A stretch of 64,000 nucleotides of DNA, taken from positions 3,609,001 through 3,673,000 of the forward strand of contig OY855916.1 in the NCBI GenBank assembly GCA_963693305.1. The letters are read 5' to 3'. This document shows positions 32,361 through 44,300 of the stretch, one piece after another (within the stretch, counting starts at the first letter, position 1; every line of letters starts with the position of its first letter). The notes below the pieces were generated by a model that worked only from the letters and a program-made list of their open reading frames with translations, was not told the origin of the DNA and did no database searches. Both the position numbers and the translations under genes were made by a program. Source of the stretch: Meandrina meandrites (Eukaryota; Cnidaria; Anthozoa; Scleractinia; Meandrinidae).

Positions 32361-35300
32361 AATAGAAACAAGGTAATTGTATCAACGGAAAAGATGTTCC
32401 TTGTATGTAAGAGCTAAGTTTCTTACTAAAGACAAGTTATATGTGATATAATGCTTTGTGATTATTGTTAGAATATCATCCTTACCCATATGGAGTCATT
32501 CCTTCTCTTGGCAGAGGAGTTGCAATGGCGTCCGCTGGAGCTGTTGGTACTGCAGACACATGATCGCTGTTTTGAACCATTCTGCCAACGTTTGCTGGTT
32601 CATGCAGAAACTTTTGGATCTTTGTTTCTGGAAGATGACCCATATCCTAAAGAAAAAAAAAACGAGGAAAAGGAAAGGAAAATATAAAGTGGAGTGAAAT
32701 TCTCTAGTACCTGTACAGTCTCGAAATGAAAAATATGATTTTTTACAGAGCTTTGCTAAATGGGGGAAATTAGAGAATTAACTTTACAGTAAAAATAACC
32801 CATGAATTCTTCCTCTGCGCATTAGGGTACAACACAGGCTTAAGAAAATTTCTTGTGACATTAGTGGGCCTGGAAGCCACATCCTCCAGATTAGATCGCT
32901 GTTAGATCACCAATCACAAAGGGCACAGAAAATCCAGTGAACCAATCAAAACTCATCAAACCAAATACATGCAGTTGGCACGAAGCACAGGAAAACGCAT
33001 GTGAGTCACAATAGGTTTTGGTTTGACTTATGATTGGTCGAGAAAGTGCACAAGATTTTTAAACCAATCACTAAGCGTAGAAATACAAAACCAAAGCAAA
33101 CACAAAATACCTTCCACACTCAAGTGAAAATCGCTCTATCCTATCAAATACAGCTATTTCAATTAACATTGTTGGGTTGAAGCTTAAAGCTTAAGGGGGG
33201 TCCTTCTTAACTACCAATTTGTTGCTATGGAAGGTATCTAACCATCGTATTTTGGAAACCAGACTTCCTATGGATATGGTTTTTGCACAACTTTGTTCAA
33301 TTGAAGAGTCCTTCAAGAGTTTCAAAACACGTCCATATTTGACAAGCCACGTGACCAGAATAGAAAAAACCCTAAAACTGAAAGGGCATATAGATCTGAA
33401 AATTGAAATCAGTGCCAATAAATAAAGAACGTCCACATGCTCAATGCTTCGTATGGGTTTTATGAAATTCGCATTATTATAAAAGTTATGACGTAAAAGA
33501 CACCCGTATTTCCAGACTTTCTTCAGTAGCGTTACTTTTTTAAGTGTAAATGGTAAATCCTTACGTAGGATTGTAAAGAAGGCTAAGTTATTTCTGATTC
33601 TTAAAAAAGTATGGAACTCTACCTTCTTTCTTCCAAGTTTTAGGAATTTTAAATTCTAACGCGCGGTTTGGGACTGGCACTAGGTACGCGCGAGCAGTGT
33701 CAATTTTTTCAAAGCAGGTGTTCCACTCTAAAAGATTCGCCATTTAGCAATACGAAACGCTGCAAAATGGCTTGCCACCAAAATTCGTCTTTAGCAATCC
33801 CTTAGCAACTGCTATGGATCTGTAGTTAAGAAGGACCCCCCTTAAAGTCAAGACTGAAAGGTAGTATGGGCGAAGGTAGTGTGTTCCACCTGTGCTGAAT
33901 ACTAATGAGATATGGCAATATATAGCAAAACGAGACGTTTTGCGTGCACTTTCCTTTCTCTTCAGACATGTAAGAAAAGATCCTTTTTTTCTGCATTTAC
34001 ATTTAAAACGAATAATCCGAACCACATAACAGCGAAAGAAAAGATACAAGAAATATTTCACAGAAAGAAAAACAAATACTCCACGTGCAAAAATGCAAAC
34101 TTGTAGATTTCCTCAATGCTGATATGCAAATCCCAGTAAATATCCGTAGTACTATTCGGTCTTGACTCATAGCCTTGAAGCTTTAATCCGACAACCTTAA
34201 TTGAAATAGCTGTATAATTATAATAGACGCAAGTCTACAAACCTTAAGCCTTTCGTAAGTATCTCCAATGATACCAATGAACAAGCTCAAAACAACATAA
34301 ATAAAAAGCGAGATGAAGATGTAAAGATAGATCATGCTGAAGGCCCACACAACCGGAGGGCTATGGGTGCGGGATATCTGTGCAAAGGTGTTATACAAGT
34401 CATCTCCATTGACCATAGAGTACAAGCATTCTGCAGTGATGGTGAGTGTCTTGAACTGAAAACAAACAAGAAGGCAATTGAGAAATGAAATTTAAGTAAG
34501 TTCCCTCAGTGTCATGAAATAATCAACATACTGTAAACAATGTCCCCCCACCCCTGCCAAGATGACGATGTAAACTTGAACTTTAACTTTACCTTAGGAT
34601 GGAAAGGCCCCAGAACAATATAGCCACAAAACATAAAGCCAGCGAACAGAAGAGATACACAAACAAAGAACCTGGCAACACTTGGAGTAGCTGCCTTCAG
34701 TGTTATTAAAAGAATCTGCAAGGAATTGAGGTAAATAATTAATATATAAATTAAAAAAAATAAAGAAAGAACAAAGAAAAATGCAAAACGTTTCACACAA
34801 TCGTAGAAGTGCTCGATGCAAATACATGCAGAGCGGAATACTATTATTAAAGATAGAGACCTTACGGACAGTTACTCAAGTTTCATGCACGAAGCGATCA
34901 TCAGACTATCAGATCATCAGACAAGGCGATCATCAGTCTGATGATCGCTTCATGCGTGAAACTCGAGTAACTGTCCGTAAGGTCTCTATCTTTAATAATA
35001 GTAAATTAAAAAAATAAATATCATATGCCTCTGTCTCTCTTTGCATGAACAGTTCTTCTCCACTCAACAAACATCTGTGCTTTGCCATGCAAAATTCCAT
35101 CCCAATGATGTAGCTCTCCAGTGTCTCTGATTGGTTGATTTTTTGCATGTGAAAATAATATTAAAAACCAAGCAACAACCAATCAGAGAGACTACGTGGA
35201 ACTTTTGTAAAGCTATGTCACCAGTTAACTCGCACATGTCACAGGGTTAACTCGCACTCTTTTGAGCTATTGAAATTCCATGACCTTTTCTGTGACTTCT

Positions 35301-38300
35301 TCAAGTTTTTCATGACCTAAACTTGACCATTTTCTTGGAAAACACCTTTCATTTTGGGTACATTTTTACCATTTTCTTTGCAAAAAGCACTACCAGTAAC
35401 TTATTTTGTAAGGTAAGCCTGCATCTGAGCCTAGTGGCCCATCAGGCCAGAACTCATCCCGGTTTCCATAGCATGAAGTGACTAGGAGTATTTCTACTCC
35501 CTCCTGGATGGGATGCTGGTCCATTGAAGGGTTACCCCCAGCAGTAAATCTGCTGGGATCCATTTATACCGCCGAGTGGCATGGAGTGAGGCCAGGGCTC
35601 AAACCCAAACTGCTCAACCCAGAGTCCAGTCCACAAACCATCAGGCTACCATGCCTCCCATATTTTGTACTTTTTAAAAAATATATACTTTTCTATGACC
35701 CACACTTAAATTCCACGACTTTCCAGGTTTTCCATGAATCATATAAATCCTGTCTCAGACAAATTTTGAGCAGGGGAATTATAAGTATTTAGACCTTGAA
35801 GGGAGTCTTTTCGCTTAGGCTGAAATCAAACCACTTGACATATCAATCGTGGACAAAAGAACAAGTTTTATATACATGTACTGTTAGTAGCTACTGGATG
35901 CATTACATTGTATTTCTTGGAGTAGCCCAGGAATCGAAGGAGACCAATCCAAACAAACAGAACTGCCGTTCCAAGGAAAAGACTGCAGGAATTGTAGAAA
36001 TCGCTATCCTGAAAGAAAAGGAGCAGCTATTAAGGCTAGCCAAAGTGCTCTTTAGGCTAACTGATGTATTATTTATGCTAACTGGAATGCCTTGCTGCCT
36101 CCCACTTTGTAATGACCCTCAAGACACATAGTTGTTCATGATTTCCTCTATTCTCATAACCTACATGTATGTGCTTGATGGTTCATTGATGTTGCATGGA
36201 GAAATTATTTGCCAATCATTTTTTAGATAATTTTAAAGTGGTGGCAAATGAGAACATAATGTTGCAGATACATTGTGGGGACACAAATGTTTCCCTGTTT
36301 GCCCGCGCGGGCAACATTCTGTTGCCGACACAAAACTGGTGTCCGAGACACAAAAATGTTTCTGATTTCTTTCAGAAACATTTTGCGTCTGCAACAAATG
36401 TTTCCCGTTTGCTAGCTTAAGAAAACATCATGAGCAACAATGTGTCCGCCACAATGTGTCCTCGTTTGCCACTGCCTTTAAGGTTTATCCTCCATAGGGA
36501 TGTAGCTAAGATTTCCAACAGGCAAAATTTTGCTGTTCACAGGCAGAAAATTTGGGTCACATTTAAGATAAAGAGCAAACATTGTCCATCAAGCAGAAAA
36601 ATCAGAAAAGTCAAGTCCTTAGGCAGTTATTTTTAACACCATCTGCCCATCATTTACATAGTACATGAACTCACCTTCTGATCAATGGCCATTTTGTATA
36701 TTGAGCCCACAATAGTAAGAATGTCACTTAACATGATGACAAAAAACCACAAGCTGACAAACTCCTGGTAATCAGAGAACTTAAAATCCTCCCTCAGTTC
36801 ACTCTTGAAAAACCTGGCAGTTTCCTTTGTAAAAATCAAAAGGGACAGTCATGACATTGAGAACAAAAAAAAAAGAAAAGAAGAGAAGTTCAATGTAAGG
36901 GCTGCAATACACAGTTCAACATCTCTGTCAACTGTTACTGCAGTACAGTAAGTAATAGAGCAGCGGAGATCACCACTTCACTTAGTGACCGCCTATGTTG
37001 CTGAGTAACCGCGCTTCCTTGCTAGTCGCCATGTTTTCGTATCACAAGTGTGATTCGTGTAGTTCAAGTTAATCCGTGCAATCCTTTAGTCATCCGCCTT
37101 GGTTAGGTGAACTAAGTTGTTATCTCGGGAATAAAGTGGTTCCTGTGAATAACAACAGTGTTTATTTGTGTTTGTTGAAACTCCTCCAAGCGAACAAGTG
37201 CGACGTTCGGGGGCAGCCACAGTCAACAAATGTGTGTTGCTGAAGCATTAATAAGCCATCCTGACATTAGTGTACTTGAACACACTTGTACAAGTACAAT
37301 CATTGCACTTAAGATAACATAAAAGGCCCATTTATACACTTAAGCAATTTTTGGTGTGGTTTTTGTTACACTCTGGTGCAATGCGCTGTAATTTCAGCAT
37401 GACTTTAGTGAGATATATTGCTAGAACTTCTATAAAAAAAAACATGATAATAAAATACTTAAGGTTTTATATCACAGCATGTGCACACATCTTACAAACA
37501 AGGATGGTGTTGGTTTTGTCTTAAGTTTGAAAACTCTGGTGATGATCATGCTGAATAGCACTAAAATTGCACCTGGTTTACATACGTGGTTTTGAGTGTC
37601 ACAAAATGCAGCGGAAATTGCAACAAAACTGCTTGATGTGTAAATGGTAATCAGCATGCCTATTCAAGAGCGAGGAAGTACACAATAGCTGCTATTCTTA
37701 TTCAAATCAACGATCTGAGTTGATTTGTCCGTGCCCCTTTACACAGAAATGCAAAGTAGTTTCAGTCAACAGCTACACTGTCGTGTATCTCACCTTGGCC
37801 AACTTCAGTGATTTGTAAATTGATCTTGTGCACAGCATCAGAGAAACGCAGCACATGAAGATCACAACGGCATCAAACACCACCAAAGCTTGAGTTATAA
37901 AGTGTGTTCCTGCAAGAATTCAAAGGAAGAAACTGTATTTCTCTGACATTATAATCATGACTGAAATATAACAGTCTAGAGGGCTAATATACACTAAAAC
38001 CAGCCAATCAGAAAGCTATTTGGCCGGCAGACAAAAATTATCTTAGTACTGGAATGGGTAAAGTTAATCTACAGCTGAATCCTGATAACTCAAATCTTCA
38101 AGAAAAAACAAAAATGGTTTTAGTTATCAAGGGTAAAATTAGCAAGAAAATGACCTGGCGTGCGTTTCTCAAAAGACCCGAAAACTTCTCGGGCCTGAAA
38201 ACGGTCCCGTAAAGCCCCCGAAACAGCTTTCGGGTGTTTCTCAAAGCGCACGAGAAGTTCGGGACCGAGAAAATCACGTCATTTTTCCCCGTAAACTTTA

Positions 38301-41300
38301 CGGGAGCTCTTGAGCTCCCGAAAACCTTTCTCGGGATTGATTTTATCGCCATAAAATTACATCCCCGAAGTACCTTTTTTGGAAATAAAGACGGCGAATG
38401 CCTTAAATGAAAAGGATGCCAGTATTCGATGTGAGGGACAAAGAGATCTGGCATAATTCGGTGGTTTAATTGACAAATTTCAAAACAAACTCGGGCGCGC
38501 GAAGAAGAACTTTCACTTCGCGAAGACAATGCAGCGCGATTACAAAGGTACTTGATGGTCGACTTTTTCCGCCTGAAATTGTTTACAGAAACTGCCAAAA
38601 TGCATTCAGCATATGAACAACAAGTTCGCCAAAGTCCTGAGCGACAGTAATAGCGATGAATTCAACCAAACTTAAACTTTGCTTGACCAAATTTCAAGAC
38701 TCAAAAACAAGATTATGAAAGTTTATTAGCTCGTGCTTCGTAAATTACAAGCCAGGAATAAGACTCAAAAAACGCTTTAACTTACATCAGGCTGCCTTTA
38801 CGTTCAATAACCCATAGAGGTGAATTAATGTTAAAAACTAAACATTGCTGGAACTGTACAAATCGCTAAAGATAAAACTTTGCGGGTGACTGCCGGCGAT
38901 TCAACGAAAAAAGTCTTGAATTTGATGCGTACGTGACGAACCCAACTCAGTGCAGCGATGTCAATTGCAATTTTTGAACCAATCACAGGCTGGGAAATTG
39001 AAGCGCGCGCTATTCCTTGCGTTAAAATTTCCCGAAAACATCCCCGAAAATTTCGGGAGAAACTCGGGCGCTTTGAGAAACGCTTTCCGGAACCCGAAAA
39101 ACGAGCCGAAAACAGCCCCAAAAAGTTCTCGGGCCCGAGAAGTTTTCGGGTCTTTTGAGAAACGCACGGCAGGAGGGGAATGGAAAAAGGTTTGAGTGAC
39201 AGGGAGGTTTGAGCTATTGAGGGTTCGAGTTATCGGGAACAACTGCGCCTACAACCTAGCACTCTCCCAGTAAGGTCATTGTGCTTAGTTTAAAGAGAAG
39301 TCTGCATTTGAGCCTAGTGGCCCATCAGGTTTCATGCATGAAGCGACTTGAAGTATTTCTACTCCTCCCTGGATGGGATGCTGGCCAGTCCATTGCAGGG
39401 TTACCCCCAGCAGTAAATTCACTGGTACCCATTTGGTAGTGAGAGGCACTGTGAGGCTAAAGAGTCTTGCCCTGCATGAAGAACACAAGGGAGTGGCCCC
39501 CGCTAGGGCTCCAACCAAGACCACTTGGTCTGGAGTCCAGCGCACTATACCATTAGGCCACTGCACCTCCACTTTCGCTCTGTTTGTAAGATATACATAT
39601 TACTTACAGGCAATCAAAATTAATGATGGGCTAGGGTTTGTAACTGAAGTTTACATCAACCGGCAAGTACTAACCTCTGATAAGATTATGAACTATGCCT
39701 TAGGTAATAAACGGCACGCGATGCATGCAGAAGCGATGACGTTTCACAAGGGGTCTTTGATAATTTTCAGGACATTTGTCAAAACATTAGGGTAAATAAA
39801 AGTAACTGACAACTTCTGTGCTGAATGATTGTTCAACAAAAATTGCGTTATCTTGGCGTGACATACGATATACGATATACGATATACGATGCAAGGTCAA
39901 ACGCTGTCTAAAATTGTTTACACCTTTTGTTTTAACGAATGGAGAGATTTCTGTTTACTAAATCTTATAGAACGCATCAAATATAATTTGTTTCTTTCGT
40001 TTATGCTTTATATGAGTCCTTTCTAACGGCCCAGGAGTAGTTTGCTTTGAGTTCTATGCGACGATTTCTTGTTGAGTTGACTTGATTTCTTTTCCCAGTA
40101 TTCGGTTCTACAGATCGGTTAATCACAACAGGCAACAGACAACAACAGATCCTGTCCACTTGCACGGCGAGATTAATCGATCACGTCATCGTCATCGCTT
40201 AAAAAAAGGTTTACGATGGCTCACCTTTTCAGCAGATGTTTCAAAACTGCTAATAATCGGTTGCTTCGTCTGCAGTCACGACAGACATCACTTCTTAACT
40301 TTATGCCAAATTTATTCGATAACTGATAAAGTGCAACACTCACTCCAGACTCGAAATCTCAATTTAACAGCTACAAATGAAATAAGGTTTGCCGATCGGT
40401 GATGATACAAGCTGCAAAAAAATATCTTCCTTTGCCAAAAAACAAGATGGCGGATCTCAAAAAGAATACAAACAATGCACCTAGTTCCCATTACTCTTCG
40501 GTTCAAATCAGGGAGTAATTATCACACCAAAAATTCCATAAATTCCATCGCTTTTTCGCTTTACAGCATTAACCGATGACGTCATAAAATGACGTCATCG
40601 CTTAATAAATAGGAACGGAAAAAGCACAATTAAATTAGATAAACTGCCAATTTTCAGGCTAATGGTATTTATTAGGTACTTGATCTAAAGCACTTTTCAT
40701 TAAAAATTTTAAATAACAGACTTAGTGGTTGGCACTTACCATTAGTCAGAACTGGTTGGCCAGACTGGTATAATTATTTCAGAACAAAATTCCGTTGTTA
40801 GTCAGATTTGTCAATGCACAAATATTACAGTCAACTCTCTCTTAATGGACACCTCCATAAGACAGACAGCTCTGTAACATGGACACCTGGTGTTGGTCCT
40901 GTTCCTGCCATTTCTCACTCATACGGTCACTAAACTCCCTGTAAGATGGACAGCTGGAGCCATCTAAGACGGTGTCCCTCTTAGAGAGAGTTTACTGTAT
41001 ACACCGTTGTGGTGGGTTTGTGAAAAAGATCTCGTAAAAATGCCCATTTCACATTCAAAACCACCAGACTGGCCGGCCAGTTCTGAAAAATGGAAAGCGC
41101 CCTTACTGAAATGATTTTGTCCTTTTATTCTTCCGTCATGGCACTGTAGCCAAGTGTTATTCATGTCAAGCTGAACCGGCATTCTTCCATCATGTTTTTC
41201 ATTATCAAACAATATCTAGAAAAAGAAATAATTAATAATAATAATTATTGTCATTTATAATAATTATTGATATCTTACAAAATATACATAATTTAATATT

Positions 41301-44300
41301 ACATTTGCCTGTGAACAATTCTGATGAACACCCTTCGATGACAGCACTGAAACTCTCACACACTCTAATTGAGTCTAATGCACCCTCATTGACTTTGAAT
41401 TTCCAGACATGCAAAAATTTTCCACAGTGACTTGAAAAATTACTACAGTCGAAGTTCTCTTCACGGACACTCTCGTAAGCGGACAGCTCTACTTACGGCC
41501 CCTTATTTGAAACCCCGTTTTTAACTCCCATACAAACTCTGTGTTTTTACATTCTCGTAAGTGGACATTCCCGTAAGCGGCCGCGGACACTTTCAGAGAT
41601 TACAACTTAGACTTTTTCTTTGTTTTTAAACTCCCTTAAGCGGACACCCGAAAGAAAATCCTATTAATAACCTCTGTGGCTTGTTTTTATCAATCAACTT
41701 CACATTGCCGTTCATCACAATGATTTTACAATAATTACAGTACCATATTTCAGTGTTTGTTTTGTCGTCATCTACGTCCAGCTACAATACGGTATTTATT
41801 GTTAGCTGGGCAAGCTCCCGTAAGCGGCCATCTATCCCTAAGGCTGCTGCCTATTAGGAAATTTGTAAGGAGCCTTTCGGGCTTCTAACATCAAAAGTTA
41901 GGAGCCCAAGCCATTACTTTAGGAGCCCAGCCTAAAAGTTGCCATGGTCAATCAAGGGGGAGGGGGTGGGGTAGTAGTAATAATACCATTCATTCTTCAT
42001 TCCATATTTGGGAGTCGGTCCCAGTCCTAAACACTTGAAAATAAACAGTTTCCGAAGTTGCTGAATTTTGCAAAGGCACATTACGTATTTGATACGTTAA
42101 AATTATCTCGATTGTGGAAAATTTTAGCCAGTTTCCGTTTTGAAATGAAGCACTTATTGTTTTGAACAGGATATATCTTACGCCAGTGGAACAAAGTTAC
42201 AAGGAAATGGAAGTCATTATCTGGAAAATAGATGCTTAGGAGCCCATCCGGGCTCCTTGAACAAAAATTTAGTTGTCCACACTTGTAACTTAGGCGCTCC
42301 AGGCTACCGGGCGCCCATTAGGCAGCAGCCTTGATCCCCTACACCTCTAGTGGTCACTTACGAGAACCATTCTCATAAGCAGCCAGCTCTAGTTACGGAC
42401 ACTTTTTTCGCGTCCCGAGGGTGTCCGCTTACGAAAGCTTTGACTGTATTGTTATTAATTTTATTGTTAAAAAATAATTAATACATGGCTCCCTGGTTAA
42501 TGTACATGTCATTTCTTTTTTTTTTTCTCCTTACTGTAACACTCAGCTGATAACAGGCAGGTTTATCCCACGCTTTGACATTTTTCAAATTCACTGTCTT
42601 CAAAGAGAACATCATACTAACTTGGCGAAGCCTAAATTGAAAAAGTAAACATACAGGAGTATGAGATTTAAACCTTATTCAACTCCACTCTTACACAATA
42701 ATATAATTATTAGACAGTATACTAGTGGTACCTATCGGTAGAAGTGCCAACGAGTACAACAAGAGAGAAGGGTTGTGAGGATAATAAATTTATTGTAAAT
42801 GTTTGACTAAAAGTACACTTTATGATGTGGGTGTGATCAATGTACATTGCATGTATTCGTTGCGGAATGTTTATGGAATAAACTGATGCGATTTGGTGAA
42901 GGCCTAATGAAGGAGTTCTAAAATGATACTAAAGTAGTGAGAAACCTTGTGAAATCGATGTAATTTGAGGGTTGCAAGCCATTGCAGTTCTATGCCGCTA
43001 TTTTGGAAAGGTGTCAGCTGTTTTTAAGTCCAATAGATCTTAAATCAAAGTGGCTGTGAGCCACTGAAACTCGGAAAATATATAGCCTTTGTTTACTTCA
43101 TATATAGTAACACAAATAAAGGCTGCATTTTACCCAACTCCCTACCCGCTTCACAAGACTAATTGATTACTAAATGCGAGTGTTTGTTATTGTTTTGATT
43201 CTGGTGCTGAAGAAAATCGTTCGAAAATCAAAAAGATTTAGGGCATTCGCGCCCTAAAATAAAATATACCGGTAGAAACAGGTATAAAATGTTTACTTTC
43301 GAGGTCATCCAGCTAAGAAATACTTTATTTTGAAATTATGACCTCGCGTCGTGGGGGCGCAGCTACAATTACAATTACAAGCTCCTGTCGCCATACGCGT
43401 CATTGGTCGTCATTTGAAACAACTTCATAAAATAAATTTCCTTTTTATTTGCTTTTAGAAGCACATATACAGAGTATATATATACAGTACTTAGTGCTCT
43501 TAAAATACAAGATGTAGAACTAGAGCAATGAACATTTCGTGGCGATTTCCATACCGGGGTTTGGAATTCCTGCGGAGATTGTTTCGATAAGCGGTCACGT
43601 ACAGATTCTAAATGCTTTCAGTTCGATCTTTTTTCACTCCGAAAGATTGCCATTACTAGCGAGTAGGGGAAAAATGAAGCAAAGAACGCACTTTTCATCG
43701 AAATAAAAATGTCAAATAATCTCAATAAAGCTTACTTGGTACTGGAAGAATCTACTGGCAATGCGAAGGGAAATAATTCTGCAGCGATTCAGTGTCACTC
43801 AGCTCAATACTGCAACAAACGTGAGCAGTTTTCACTTTGCCTGTATCCGAGGTCATCTTCTTTGTTTCTCCGTTGATTCTGGGCAGATTTTCTTGAATAA
43901 ATCTTTTCGGAAGAGCCTCTCGTTGGCTAAAAGCAGATTGCGTACCGGCCGTTGTTTAGGTTCTCACACATGTGAGTTTGCGGATCACGTATCGACGCCA
44001 TGAATCATGCATCGTGCACGTGCTGAACAAATAAGTAGCGCGCTGATTGGCCAAAACTATGACAAATTGTGCACGTGCTGAACAGTTTCTGCTCAACAGA
44101 TTGGCTAAAAACATCAGACATTGTGTCGTCACGATCTACCTTACATTACATTACCTTACATAACATTACTTACATTTCTACATGTTGGAGCGTTTGTGAG
44201 ATTTTTTCCGCACATACAAATCTTCTCACGGCTCTATAATCTGCCGCCTCGTCAGGCCTTCTGGTCTTCCAGAAGGCCTGACTCGTTGGCAATCAGGAAT

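Noticed and set aside
32186..32417. Poly-Asn and poly-Leu peptides
   Set aside because: Direct translation of the (AAT)n microsatellite.
38098..38598. Possible transposase frame (166 aa, minus)
   Set aside because: Much of it translates the GC-rich inverted-repeat arm, and no catalytic or DNA-binding motif is recognisable.
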